8,127 nt of DNA from Methylobacteriaceae bacterium. GTDB lineage: Bacteria > Pseudomonadota > Alphaproteobacteria > Rhizobiales > Beijerinckiaceae. The DNA lies in contig JAFAPJ010000323.1 in NCBI GenBank assembly GCA_019247255.1, forward strand, positions 1 through 8,127, written 5' to 3'. This document shows, piece by piece, positions 1-7,078 of the stretch (position 1 is its first letter; each line of letters opens with the position of its first letter). The notes under the pieces were generated by a model that worked only from the letters and a program-made list of their open reading frames with translations, was not told the DNA's origin and did not search any database. A program made the position numbers and the translations under genes.

Positions 1-576
1 CGGGTCGCGGCGATGCTGCTGCTCACGCTCCGAGGCACCCCTACTATGTATTACGGCGACGAGATCGGCCTCGGGAAGGTCGAGATCCCGGCTGATCGCG
101 TCCAGGATCCGTGGGAGAAGAACGAGCCCGGCCTCGGCTTCGGCCGCGACCCGGAGCGGACCCCGATGCAATGGGACGCGACGGCGGGGGCCGGCTTCAG
201 CACGGTCGAGCCCTGGCTGCCGCTGGCGCCCGGCCACCAGGACACGAACGTCGCGACGCTCTCGGGCGACCCGCGCTCGATCCTGTCGCTCTATCGCGCG
301 CTCATCCGGCTGCGGGGCGCGACGCCGGCCCTGGCGATCGGCGATTACGAGCCGGTCGAACTCGAGGGCGCGCTCTTCGCGTTCCGCCGCACCTATGGGG
401 GCGACACGGTCGAGGTCGTGCTCAATCTCGGTTCGGAGCCGGTCACCGTGCAGCTGTCCGACCGGTCGGAGCCTTGCGAAATCCTCCTTTCCACCCATCT
501 CGACCGAACGGGGTTCGAACCTGGTCCGGAACTTGCGCTGCGCTCCGACGAGGGCGTGATCGTGCGGAAGCGTTAA
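1..576 (+). CDS. GH13 alpha-glucosidase-type enzyme, C-terminal part (5' end outside window)
   Basis: The reading frame is open from base 1 and gives 191 residues ending in TAA. The segment begins RVAAMLLLTLRGTPTMYYGDEIG, in pieces the classic end of the GH13 catalytic barrel (LTLRGTP, then YYGDEIG). It is followed by a VQDPWEKN stretch and GRDPERTPMQWD, both typical of bacterial alpha-glucosidases/oligo-1,6-glucosidases. The last ~90 residues fit the small C-terminal beta domain that closes GH13 enzymes. Family knowledge: these enzymes release glucose from alpha-1,4- or alpha-1,6-linked oligosaccharides, usually in the cytoplasm. The catalytic Asp/Glu/Asp residues lie upstream and are not visible, so activity and exact specificity (maltose, isomaltose, sucrose, or trehalose synthase-like isomerisation) cannot be settled. 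glgA follows on the same strand after 133 bases, which supports a role in alpha-glucan turnover. The internal ATG at base 13 is not a plausible start because homology is already continuous at the window edge. Confidence 0.9.
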   Translation, partial: RVAAMLLLTLRGTPTMYYGDEIGLGKVEIPADRVQDPWEKNEPGLGFGRDPERTPMQWDATAGAGFSTVEPWLPLAPGHQDTNVATLSGDPRSILSLYRALIRLRGATPALAIGDYEPVELEGALFAFRRTYGGDTVEVVLNLGSEPVTVQLSDRSEPCEILLSTHLDRTGFEPGPELALRSDEGVIVRKR

Positions 577-595
577 GGTCTCCGAGCGATCTTTG

Positions 596-610
596 TGCTG
601 CGGCGCAGCA
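596..610. promoter_or_regulatory. Perfect 15-base palindrome, candidate operator upstream of glgA
   Basis: TGCTGCG-G-CGCAGCA is a perfect 7+1+7 inverted repeat, 20 bases after the GH13 stop and 100 bases before the chosen glgA start. Its core reads CTGC-GGC-GCAG. That matches the CTGC-N3/4-GCAG pattern reported for PhaR, the polyhydroxybutyrate-responsive repressor of alphaproteobacteria. As RNA it could also form a 6-bp stem with a 3-base loop, but no T-run follows, so an intrinsic terminator is less likely. The regulator assignment is inference; a single site in a GC-rich genome can occur by chance. The rest of the 577-709 gap shows no clear promoter. Confidence 0.4.
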
Positions 611-709
611 TAGCTGGGCAGTGGAACCGAGGTACCCTGGCCGGAGTTGGCTGGGGTCGGCGACAGACGAGGGTCACTTGGTCGAGCGGGGACAGCGGCG
701 GGCCCGGCC

Positions 710-2257
710 ATGAATGCCGTGCCGTCTTTCGCAGGTGCGAGATCGGCGACGGTCGGCGCACATTTCGGCGGCCTCGACGAGGCGCTCGCCGCCAAGCTCG
801 GTTCGCGGGGCGAGCTGCCCGATGCGGCCCGGAAGATCCTCTATGTCACGTCCGAGATGACCGACTTCGTCAAGGCGGGCGGCCTCGGCGACGTGTCGGC
901 AGCGCTGCCGCGAAGCCTCGGCCGGCTCTACGACGTCAGAGTCCTGATTCCAGGTTACCGGCAGGTCACGGCGCTGCATCCCGACATCGAGGTCGTGGCG
1001 CGGCTGGAGGCGGCGTTCGGACTTCCGGCCTGCGATCTCGGCCGCGTACGCTCGCCGGACGGGCTGACGATCTACATCATCCTGTGCCCTGAGCTCTATG
1101 ACCGCGAGGGCTCGCCCTACGGCGACGCGCACGGCGTGGATTGGGCCGACAACGACATCCGCTTCGCCCGGCTCGGGCTCGCGGCGGCGCAGCTCGCGAG
1201 CGGCCGTCACGACCTCGGCTGGACGCCGAACCTCCTGCACCTCAACGACTGGCCCTCGGCGCTGGCTTCGGCCTACGTCGCCTGGAAGGGCTGGCGCGTC
1301 CCGAGCGTGCTCACGATCCACAACCTCGCCTATCAGGGTCTCTTCGACCGGACGCGGCTCTCGCCGCTCGGCGTGCCGGACACGGCCTTCCAGATCGACG
1401 GGGTCGAGTTCTACGGCAAGCTCTCCTTCCTGAAGGCCGGCATCGTGTACGCCTCGCACGTCACGACCGTCTCGGAGACCTACGCGCAGGAGATCACGAC
1501 GCCCGAGATGGGTTGCGGGCTCGACGGCCTGCTCCGCCGCCGCGCCGCCGAGGGGCGGCTCACCGGCATCCTGAACGGCATCGACGAGAGCTGGGACCCC
1601 CGCACGGACGGCCATCTCGGCGCGTCGTTCTCGCCCGAGGATTGGCGCGGCAAGGCCGCGAACGCCGACGAGGTCCGCAAGGAGTTCGGGCTCGCGGTCT
1701 CGCGCGGCCCGCTCTTCGCGGTCGTGTCCCGCTTGGTTCACCAGAAGGGCGTCGACCTCGCGATCGAATCGACCGAGAGCATCGTCCGGCAAGGCGGGCA
1801 GGTGGTCGTGACGGGCCGCGGCGAGGCGCCGCTCGAGAACGGGCTTCTGCAGCTCGCCCAGCGCTATCCGGGCCAGGTCGGCGTCCGCATCGGCTACGAG
1901 GAGAGCACGGCCCGACGCATGTTCGCGGGCAGCGACTTCCTGCTCATGCCGTCCCGTTTCGAGCCGTGCGGCTTGAGCCAGATGTATGCGCAGAGCTTCG
2001 GCTCGCTCCCGATCGCGCGGGAAACGGGCGGCCTCGCGGACACGATCGAGGACGGGGTCACGGGCTTCCTGTTCCGCGATCCGGCGCTCTACGCCCTTCT
2101 CGGCGCGATCTACCGGGCTGTCGACGCCTTCAAGTCGCGGCGCAAGCTGAACACGATGCGCCGGGCCGCCATGAGCCGGAACTTCCAGTGGACGCGCTCG
2201 GCGGCCGGCTACGCCGACGTCTACGGTCGGGCGATGAGCGACCGGGTCGCGGCCTGA
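710..2257 (+). CDS. glgA: Glycogen synthase (ADP-glucose type, GT5)
   Basis: The 515-residue product transfers glucose from ADP-glucose to the non-reducing end of a growing alpha-1,4-glucan in the cytoplasm. The GT5 N-terminal domain starts near residue 43 (ILYVTSEM) and carries the ADP-glucose-binding KAGGL motif at residues 55-59. The C-terminal Rossmann domain has SRLVHQKGVDL and, near residue 417, the FEPCGLSQ segment holding the conserved catalytic-region glutamate of GT-B synthases, followed by ARETGGLADT. The frame stays open back to an ATG at 647. The ATG at 710 is preferred because the residues between are arginine/glycine-rich and resemble translated non-coding DNA; neither start has a strong ribosome-binding site. 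Even from 710 the protein has about 40 residues ahead of the point where E. coli GlgA begins (477 residues). The stop TGA directly abuts the stop of convergent ureG. Confidence 0.95.
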   Translation: MNAVPSFAGARSATVGAHFGGLDEALAAKLGSRGELPDAARKILYVTSEMTDFVKAGGLGDVSAALPRSLGRLYDVRVLIPGYRQVTALHPDIEVVARLEAAFGLPACDLGRVRSPDGLTIYIILCPELYDREGSPYGDAHGVDWADNDIRFARLGLAAAQLASGRHDLGWTPNLLHLNDWPSALASAYVAWKGWRVPSVLTIHNLAYQGLFDRTRLSPLGVPDTAFQIDGVEFYGKLSFLKAGIVYASHVTTVSETYAQEITTPEMGCGLDGLLRRRAAEGRLTGILNGIDESWDPRTDGHLGASFSPEDWRGKAANADEVRKEFGLAVSRGPLFAVVSRLVHQKGVDLAIESTESIVRQGGQVVVTGRGEAPLENGLLQLAQRYPGQVGVRIGYEESTARRMFAGSDFLLMPSRFEPCGLSQMYAQSFGSLPIARETGGLADTIEDGVTGFLFRDPALYALLGAIYRAVDAFKSRRKLNTMRRAAMSRNFQWTRSAAGYADVYGRAMSDRVAA

Positions 2258-2270
2258 TCAGGCGGCCGCG
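2248..2270. terminator. Possible bidirectional stem-loop across the convergent glgA/ureG stops
   Basis: CGCGGCC (2248-2254) pairs with GGCCGCG (2264-2270) around a 9-base loop, giving a 7-bp all-GC stem readable on both strands. A competing perfect 12-base palindrome, GCCTGATCAGGC, sits at 2252-2263 and contains both stop codons. There is no T-run on either side, so a classical intrinsic terminator is not shown. The position between two tail-to-tail genes with no spacer is the main reason to list it. The right arm lies within the last codons of ureG. Confidence 0.3.
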
Positions 2271-2887
2271 TCCGCGAGCCCGCCCTGGCGCTCGATGAAG
2301 GCGCTCACGACCTCGACCCCTACCCCTCGGCGCAGGTCGGTGAAGACGTAGGGCCGGCCTCGCCGCATGCGCTGCGTATCGGCCTCCATCACGCTGAGAT
2401 CCGCCCCGACGAGGGGCGCAAGGTCCGTCTTGTTGATGACGAGAAGGTCGGAGCGGGTGATGCCCGGACCGCCCTTGCGCGGGATCTTCTCGCCGCCCGC
2501 GACGTCGATGACGTAGATCGTGAGGTCCGCGAGCTCGGGCGAGAAGGTCGCCGCCAGGTTGTCGCCGCCGGATTCGATGAGGATCAGGTCGAGCCCCGGG
2601 AAGCTCCGGCGCATGGTGGCGATCGCCGCGAGGTTGATCGACGCGTCCTCCCGGATCGCGGTGTGGGGGCAGCCGCCCGTCTCGACCCCGAGGATGCGCT
2701 CCTCCGGCAGCGCGCCCGCGACCGTCAGGATGCGCGCGTCCTCCTTCGTGTAGATGTCGTTCGTGATGGCGCAGAGGTCGTAGCGGTCGCGCAGACGCTT
2801 GCAGAGCGCCTCCATGAGCGCCGTCTTGCCCGAGCCGACCGGCCCGCCGATGCCGACCCGGAGGGGCCCGTTCGCGGATGCGCTCAT
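2258..2887 (-). CDS. ureG: Urease accessory GTPase UreG (nickel delivery)
   Basis: The 209-residue product is a SIMIBI-class GTPase that carries nickel and powers its insertion into the urease active site, acting with UreE, UreF and UreD/UreH. Visible motifs are the P-loop GPVGSGKT (residues 15-22), the invariant metal-binding Cys-Pro-His at 73-75 within [15 protein letters not shown], the [17 protein letters not shown] block at 105-121, and the guanine-specificity motif NKTD at 152-155. Length and motif order match the family, and nothing appears missing. The start ATG at 2887 overlaps the ureF stop as ATGA, which implies translational coupling. A longer in-frame extension upstream is only the ureF gene read in another frame. 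It is the last gene of the ureE-ureF-ureG run and ends flush against convergent glgA. Confidence 0.97.
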   Translation of the reverse strand: MSASANGPLRVGIGGPVGSGKTALMEALCKRLRDRYDLCAITNDIYTKEDARILTVAGALPEERILGVETGGCPHTAIREDASINLAAIATMRRSFPGLDLILIESGGDNLAATFSPELADLTIYVIDVAGGEKIPRKGGPGITRSDLLVINKTDLAPLVGADLSVMEADTQRMRRGRPYVFTDLRRGVGVEVVSAFIERQGGLADAAA

Positions 2888-3561
2888 GAGCGGAACAGCC
2901 TCGTATACTGGGTTTCGTGGAGCATGGCGCCGAGATCGGCCCGCAGCGTCGCGCCGCCGACCTCGTCGAGCCCCGCGATCTCGGCTTCGGCCGCGACGCG
3001 CCCGAGCGCCGGGACCAGGCCGGCGACGACGCGCTGGCCGGCGGTTTGGCCGATCGGCGCGAGGCGGATCGCCGCCGAGACGAGCGCCTGGGCGAGCGCG
3101 GTCAGGTAGGCCCGCAGCGTCACGCCGAGCGGCAGGCGGTGGCTGCCGGCAGCGAGCCCGAGCGCGACCGGGTAGGCGACCTCGTCGAGCCTCCCGGCGG
3201 CTTCTGACAGGGCAGGGTGCGGCCAGGTCGCCGCGACCGCGTCCAGGAAAGAACGGCCCTGCTGGCTCGTCTCGAGGCGCAGCTCCGCCGCGGGCGCGAG
3301 GGCGAGCGCGAGGTCGTTCACCTCGCCGATCGCGGTCCAGTCCGCCGCGAGCGTAGCCCGGTAGGAGGCCGCGCACAGGATCGCGTCGCTGCGGCCGAAG
3401 CCCTCGACGAGGAGGCTTTCGAGCCAGGTCGCGAGGCTGTCCTCGTCCCGCACGTCGCCCGCCTCCACGGCCCATTCGAGCCCGTGGGAATAGGCATATG
3501 CTCCGACCGGGAAGCCCGGCGAGAGCCAGGCGAGAAGCGGGACGACGGGGTCAGGCGCCAT
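2884..3561 (-). CDS. ureF: Urease accessory protein UreF
   Basis: The 225-residue, alanine- and leucine-rich, all-helical product bridges UreG to the urease apoprotein-UreD complex and is thought to gate GTP hydrolysis during nickel insertion. Family marks are an N-terminal [17 protein letters not shown] block (about residues 13-29), the [13 protein letters not shown] segment in the middle, an IGQTAGQRV stretch in the C-terminal third, and the characteristic C-terminal [11 protein letters not shown]. The ATG at 3561 is chosen because UreF homology begins right after it. The frame continues upstream only as a Thr/Met-rich shadow of the ureE His tail. The gene starts inside the last codons of ureE (11-base overlap) and ends with a 4-base overlap on ureG, so the three are surely one transcript. 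No strong Shine-Dalgarno precedes it, fitting coupled translation. Confidence 0.95.
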   Translation of the reverse strand: MAPDPVVPLLAWLSPGFPVGAYAYSHGLEWAVEAGDVRDEDSLATWLESLLVEGFGRSDAILCAASYRATLAADWTAIGEVNDLALALAPAAELRLETSQQGRSFLDAVAATWPHPALSEAAGRLDEVAYPVALGLAAGSHRLPLGVTLRAYLTALAQALVSAAIRLAPIGQTAGQRVVAGLVPALGRVAAEAEIAGLDEVGGATLRADLGAMLHETQYTRLFRS

Positions 3562-4243
3562 GCCGGTGCCCGCCACCGGCGTGAGCGTGCCCATGGTCGT
3601 GGTGATCGTGGTCGTGCGCGCCCGCGTGGTCGTGACCGTGATGGTGATGATCGTGGGCGTGGTCGTGCCCGCAGCCGCAGGCGCCATGATCGTGGTCGTG
3701 CGCATGTCCATGCCCGTGATCGTGCGCATGTCCATGCCCGTGGTCGTGCCCATGGCCATCATGGTGGCCGTGCCCGTGATCATGGCCATGGCCATGCGCG
3801 TGATCGTGCCCGCCCGCATAGGCGCCCTTCTCGGGCCGGAACGGCCGCTCGACCCGGGTCGCGGTCGCGCCGAGGCCGCGTACCATCTCGGCGAGCACGT
3901 GGTCGTCCGCGATGTAGAGCGCATCCGCCGTGATCTCGGTCGCGACGTGCCGATTGCCGAGATGCCAGCCGACCCGCATCAGCCGCAGCGGGTTCTCCGT
4001 GCGGATCTCGAGGAGCGGCTCGGGCGCGGCCCGGATGGCGACGAGCCGGCCGTCCTCGAGCTTCACGGCGTCGCCGTCGTCCAGCACCCCGGCCTTCTCG
4101 AGGTCGAGCAGGAAGGCGAGCCCGCCATCCGCCTCCATGGCAACCCGGCGACGGTGCCGGGCCTCGTGGTCGAGCGTGACGGTGTCGGCGACTCGGTCCG
4201 GCTTCACGGCCGGACGTCGGACGATGGCGGTGGCGCGCAGCAT
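3551..4243 (-). CDS. ureE: Urease accessory nickel metallochaperone UreE with long His-rich tail
   Basis: The 230-residue product binds nickel and hands it to the UreG-UreF-UreD complex. Residues 1-143 are a normal UreE: an N-terminal peptide-binding domain (about 1-75) followed by the metal-binding domain with the conserved LGNRH block, where His99 corresponds to the dimer-interface nickel ligand. Residues 144-230 are almost pure metal-binding tail: 39 histidines in 87 residues, mostly His alternating with Asp, Gly or Ala, interrupted once by a Cys-Gly-Cys at 189-191. His tails are known in UreE (Klebsiella has about ten His), but this one is several times longer, suggesting nickel storage or tolerance as well as delivery. 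The ATG at 4243 is preceded by AAGGA six bases upstream, which decides the start. This is the first gene of the ureEFG transcript and is divergent from the ABC importer. ureA, ureB, ureC and ureD are not adjacent. Confidence 0.96.
   Translation of the reverse strand: MLRATAIVRRPAVKPDRVADTVTLDHEARHRRRVAMEADGGLAFLLDLEKAGVLDDGDAVKLEDGRLVAIRAAPEPLLEIRTENPLRLMRVGWHLGNRHVATEITADALYIADDHVLAEMVRGLGATATRVERPFRPEKGAYAGGHDHAHGHGHDHGHGHHDGHGHDHGHGHAHDHGHGHAHDHDHGACGCGHDHAHDHHHHGHDHAGAHDHDHHDHGHAHAGGGHRHGA
3696..3748. repeat. 24-base tandem repeat inside the UreE His tail
   Basis: A 23-base block at 3696-3718 recurs exactly at 3720-3742, and the next five bases repeat the unit's start at 3744-3748, so the period is 24 bases. 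On the coding (minus) strand each unit encodes eight residues of the His-Gly/His-Ala/His-Asp pattern. Because 24 is a multiple of three, gain or loss of a unit would lengthen or shorten the tail without breaking ureE. The surrounding 3551-3811 region is low-complexity throughout (repeated GTG, ATG, GTC and ATC triplets on the plus strand). Confidence 0.85.
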
Positions 4244-4249
4244 GGGCGA

Positions 4250-4254
4250 TCCTT
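4250..4254 (-). promoter_or_regulatory. ureE ribosome-binding site
   Basis: Read on the minus strand this is AAGGA, followed by six bases and the ureE ATG at 4243. It is the clearest Shine-Dalgarno in the ureEFG cluster and supports ureE as the first translated gene of the transcript. Confidence 0.65.
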
Positions 4255-4313
4255 GGGCGGGTGAGCACGTCGCGACCTGCCCGGACGGACGGCGCCGGCC
4301 GGGGCTCGCGCGA

Positions 4314-4342
4314 TTGCCACGTTGGAAACGACGATCTACGAC
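4314..4342 (+). promoter_or_regulatory. Candidate sigma-70-type promoter for the ABC importer
   Basis: TTGCCA (4314-4319) differs from the -35 consensus TTGACA at one base. It is followed by exactly 17 bases and TACGAC (4337-4342), a weak -10 with three consensus matches. Transcription would start near 4349, just ahead of the ribosome-binding site, leaving a leader of about 18 bases. Optimal spacing and the position in the divergent gap favour it; the poor -10 does not. I found no convincing sigma-54 (-24/-12) element on either strand in 4244-4366, and no clear promoter for ureE. Confidence 0.35.
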
Positions 4343-4353
4343 TTCAGTAACCC

Positions 4354-4359
4354 GGAGGA
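4354..4359 (+). promoter_or_regulatory. Ribosome-binding site of the importer binding protein
   Basis: GGAGGA lies seven bases before the ATG at 4367. This strong site fixes the start there rather than at the in-frame ATG at 4322, and the protein then opens directly with a signal peptide. Confidence 0.85.
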
Positions 4360-4366
4360 AACGCCG

Positions 4367-5365
4367 ATGAAACGGCTCGTGATCGCGGCGCTCGCTCTCG
4401 CCGCCAGCCTCGTTCCTGCCGCCGCGCAGACCAAGATCAAGATCATGGTCGGCGGCCTCGACAAGCAGATCTACCTGCCGGCGAAGCTCGCCGAGCGGCT
4501 CGGCCACTTCAAGGAGGAGGGGCTCGAGGTCGAGCTCTTCAATTCGAATTCCGGCTCTCAGGCCGCAACCGCGCTCCTCGCCCGCGAGGTCCAGGGCGTC
4601 GTCGGCTTCTATGATCACACGATCGACCTGCAATCGAAGGGCAAGTTCATCACGAACGTGGTGCAGCTTCTGGCGACGCCGGGCGAGGTTCAGCTCGTGA
4701 CCGCCAAGGACGCCGAGAAGTTTTCCCAGCCCGCCAACTGGAAAGGGCAGGCGCTCGGCGTCACGGGGCTCGGCTCCGCGACCGATTTCCTGACCCGGGC
4801 GCTCGCCGCGAAGGCGGGATTGAAGATCCAGGACGTGACCCTCGTGCCCGTCGGCGCCGGAGATACGTTCCTGCAGGCGCTGTCGCAGGGCAAGATCGTG
4901 GCCGGCATGACCACGGAGCCGACCGTCGCGCGCGCCGTGAAGCAGGGCGTCGCGAAGGTCGCCTTCGACATGCGCACGCCCGAGGGCACGCGCGCGGCGC
5001 TCGGCGGCGACTACCCGGCCTCCTGCGTCTACATGGATGCGGGCTGGCTCAAGGAGAACCGTGAGACGGCCCAGAAGGTCGTCAACGCCTTTGTCAAGAC
5101 GCTGAAATGGATCGGGACGCACTCTCCTGAAGAGATCGCCGACCAGATGCCCAAGGATTACTATGCGGGCGAGCGTGACCTCTACGTACAGGGCCTGCGG
5201 GAGAGCCGCGGAATGTACTCGCCCGATGGCGTGCTCACCCAGGCCGCCGCCGAGAACGTGCTCGCGACGCTGAAATCCTACAACCCGGCCCTGCAGCAGA
5301 AGACGATCGACCTGTCGAAGACGTTCACGACCGAGTTCGTCCAGCGCGCCAACGCGACCCATTGA
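4367..5365 (+). CDS. ABC importer periplasmic binding protein (NitT/TauT, NMT1/THI5-like)
   Basis: The 332-residue product begins with a textbook Sec signal peptide: MKR, a hydrophobic core ([13 protein letters not shown]) and a likely cleavage after Ala20 in PAAA|Q. No lipobox cysteine is seen, so it should be a soluble periplasmic protein. The mature part opens with a beta strand (KIKIMVGG), then [21 protein letters not shown], in pieces the standard start of the nitrate/taurine/aliphatic-sulfonate/pyrimidine-precursor binding family: a ligand-searching first lobe, then a helix-strand pair. A GLGSATDF segment near residues 134-141 and MTTEPTVA near 181-188 fit the ligand-cleft loops of this fold. 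The family members bind quite different small molecules and share too few fixed contact residues to read the ligand here. Nitrate, taurine, sulfonates, pyrimidines or another nitrogen compound all remain possible. It heads a three-gene operon and is divergent from ureEFG. Confidence 0.9.
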   Translation: MKRLVIAALALAASLVPAAAQTKIKIMVGGLDKQIYLPAKLAERLGHFKEEGLEVELFNSNSGSQAATALLAREVQGVVGFYDHTIDLQSKGKFITNVVQLLATPGEVQLVTAKDAEKFSQPANWKGQALGVTGLGSATDFLTRALAAKAGLKIQDVTLVPVGAGDTFLQALSQGKIVAGMTTEPTVARAVKQGVAKVAFDMRTPEGTRAALGGDYPASCVYMDAGWLKENRETAQKVVNAFVKTLKWIGTHSPEEIADQMPKDYYAGERDLYVQGLRESRGMYSPDGVLTQAAAENVLATLKSYNPALQQKTIDLSKTFTTEFVQRANATH

Positions 5366-6186
5366 TGAGCGCCGCCCTGGCATCCGGCCCGATGGCCGGC
5401 GATTCCGCCGTCGCGCTCGACGGCGTCGCGCGCCGCTTCGTGACGCCGGCGGGCGACGTCCTGTCGGCGCTGGAGGATTTCGACCTCTCGATCGCCCCGG
5501 GCGAGTTCTGCGCGATCGTCGGGCCGACAGGCTGCGGAAAATCGACGACGCTCGGCCTCATCGCCGGCCTCGCGCGCCCGCAGGCCGGGTCCGTCCGGGT
5601 CTTTGGGGCGCCGGTCTCGGGCGTCGACCGCCGGGTCGGATTCGTGTTCCAGCAGGACGCGGTGTTTCCCTGGCGCGACGTCCTGGCGAACGTCTCGGCC
5701 GGCCCTCGCTTCCGCGGCGTCGGCCGGTCGCGGGCCGAGGAGGAGGCGCGCGACTGGATCGACCGCGTGCATCTGCGCGGCTTCGAGAAGAGCCTGCCGC
5801 ACCAGCTCTCGGGCGGCATGCGCAAGCGGGTCGCGCTCGCCCAGACCTTCATCAACAAGCCCGAGATCCTGCTCATGGACGAGCCCTTCTCGGCGCTCGA
5901 CGTGCAGACCCGCGAGCTGATGCAGGAGGAGCTGCTGCAGCTCTGGTCCGCCAACAGGGCGGCGGTCCTGTTCGTCACGCACGACCTCGACGAGGCGATC
6001 CTGCTCGCGGACCGGGTCGCGGTCCTGACCTCCCGGCCGGCCCGGGTGAAGTCTGTCCATGCGATCGACCTGCCCCGGCCGCGCGCCATCGCAACCCTGC
6101 GCTACGACCCCCGTTTCATCGAGATCGCGCGGCTCATCGCCGAGGATCTCCGCGCGGAGGTTCTCAAGGCCCGCGCGGCGCATTGA
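5365..6186 (+). CDS. ABC importer ATPase (NitT/TauT class)
   Basis: The 273-residue product is the cytoplasmic ATP-hydrolysing subunit that drives the importer. All ABC motifs are intact: Walker A GPTGCGKS (residues 53-60), Q-loop in [10 protein letters not shown], signature LSGGM (148-152) followed by RKRVALAQ, Walker B LLMDEP with Asp172 and catalytic Glu173, D-loop SALD, and H-loop His206 in VTHDLDEA. The VFPW after the Q-loop and the overall length (~270) are typical of the SsuB/TauB/NrtD group. The ATG overlaps the TGA of the binding-protein gene as TGATG, with no independent Shine-Dalgarno, so translation is probably coupled. A TTG one codon earlier is a less likely start. The first ~15 residues before the first beta strand are not conserved. 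Confidence 0.95.
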   Translation: MSAALASGPMAGDSAVALDGVARRFVTPAGDVLSALEDFDLSIAPGEFCAIVGPTGCGKSTTLGLIAGLARPQAGSVRVFGAPVSGVDRRVGFVFQQDAVFPWRDVLANVSAGPRFRGVGRSRAEEEARDWIDRVHLRGFEKSLPHQLSGGMRKRVALAQTFINKPEILLMDEPFSALDVQTRELMQEELLQLWSANRAAVLFVTHDLDEAILLADRVAVLTSRPARVKSVHAIDLPRPRAIATLRYDPRFIEIARLIAEDLRAEVLKARAAH

Positions 6187-6196
6187 GGCCCATCCC

Positions 6197-7078
6197 ATGG
6201 CGAACGTCGCGACCTTGCCCACCGCCCGCGCGCCCGACGCGCGCTCGCCCGCGCCGGAACCCTTGCGCATCGAGTCGCTCGCCGACCGCCAGCGCCGGCG
6301 CCGGCGGCTCGTTCTCGCGCTCCGGCTGGCGGTGCTGGTGTTCCTCGTCGGCGGCTGGGAGCTCGGGGTGCGGGCGGGCGCCATCGATCCGTTCTTCTTC
6401 GGGCAGCCCTCCGCGATCGCGGACAAGCTCGTCGATTGGAGTGTGAACGGGACGTCGATCGGCCCGCTCTGGTGGCAGGTCGGGGTCACGATCTACGAGG
6501 CGGGCGCCGGCTTCCTCATCGGCGCGGTGCTCGGCGTGCTCTGCGGCATCGCGCTCGGCCGCAACGCGCTCCTCGCCGACGTCTTCTCCATCTACATCAA
6601 GGTCGCGAACTCGATCCCCCGGGTGGTGCTCGGGTCCATCTTCATCGTGGCGCTCGGGCTCGGCTCGCCCTCCAAGATCGCGCTCGCGGTCGTCATGGTG
6701 TTCTTCGTCGTGTTCGCGAACGCCTTCCAGGGCGTGCGGGAAGCCGACAAGAACCTCATCGCCAACGCGCGCATCCTCGGGGCCACGCGCTGGCAAATCA
6801 CGCAGGCCGTCGTGATCCCGTCCGCGCTGTCCTGGATCCTCGCGAGCCTCCACGTCAGCTTCGGCTTCGCGCTCGTCGGGGCGATCGTCGGGGAGTTCCT
6901 CGGAGCCCGCGAGGGCATGGGTCTCCTTATCGCGACCGCGCAGGGCGCCTTCGACGCGAACGGCGTCTTCGCCGCCATGATCGTCATCGCGGTCGTGGCG
7001 CTCCTGGCCGAGGGGCTGCTGACGCTCCTCGAGAACCGGCTCCTGAGCTGGCGGCCGGAGAAGAGCGCGGGCGAGTAG
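6197..7078 (+). CDS. ABC importer permease (NitT/TauT class, BPD_transp_1)
   Basis: The 293-residue inner-membrane product forms the translocation path, presumably as a homodimer. A charged, Pro/Ala/Arg-rich cytoplasmic N-terminus (1-37, ending in RQRRRRR) precedes about six hydrophobic segments, roughly 38-57, 96-119, 143-156, 160-178, 210-235 and 256-278. The EAA loop that docks on the ATPase is visible at 182-208, with E182-A183, G195 in ILGATRWQ and the terminal VVIP. The PSAIADKL motif near residue 71 is common in SsuC/TauC/NrtB relatives. The ATG at 6197 is ten bases after the ATPase stop, with GAGG about eight bases upstream. The frame extends further back only into ATPase sequence. 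It completes a standard binding protein-ATPase-permease importer, so the operon appears whole. Confidence 0.94.
   Translation: MANVATLPTARAPDARSPAPEPLRIESLADRQRRRRRLVLALRLAVLVFLVGGWELGVRAGAIDPFFFGQPSAIADKLVDWSVNGTSIGPLWWQVGVTIYEAGAGFLIGAVLGVLCGIALGRNALLADVFSIYIKVANSIPRVVLGSIFIVALGLGSPSKIALAVVMVFFVVFANAFQGVREADKNLIANARILGATRWQITQAVVIPSALSWILASLHVSFGFALVGAIVGEFLGAREGMGLLIATAQGAFDANGVFAAMIVIAVVALLAEGLLTLLENRLLSWRPEKSAGE

Noticed and set aside
674..1792. Long minus-strand open frame opposite glgA
   Set aside because: Arg/Glu/Asp/Val-rich composition without any recognisable domain, caused by high GC at third positions; glgA on the opposite strand has full family motifs.
2888..3475. Arg/Gly/Ala-rich extension ahead of UreG
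   Set aside because: It is ureF read in a different frame; UreG starts at 2887 with its P-loop at the normal distance.
3551..3811. Repetitive tract considered as a CRISPR array or non-coding satellite
   Set aside because: There are no regular repeats separated by unique spacers, and the tract is the in-frame His-rich end of ureE.
3562..3924. N-terminal extension of UreF rich in Thr and Met
   Set aside because: It overlaps the His-tail coding region in another frame. UreF homology begins immediately after the ATG at 3561.
3560..4264. Plus-strand frame with a Val/Met/Ile-rich start that looks like a membrane protein
   Set aside because: It is the antisense reading of the ureE His tail: His codons CAC/CAT become GTG/ATG on the other strand. 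The rest is the shadow of the ureE core, and there is no ribosome-binding site.
4295..4318. TGGCA on the minus strand in the divergent gap as a sigma-54 -24 element for ureE
   Set aside because: No TTGC-like -12 element lies at the required spacing, so it does not fit a sigma-54 promoter.
5278..6489. Long minus-strand open frame opposite the ABC ATPase
   Set aside because: Low-complexity Arg/Ala/Asp-rich translation with no domain, fully covered by the ATPase and permease genes on the plus strand.
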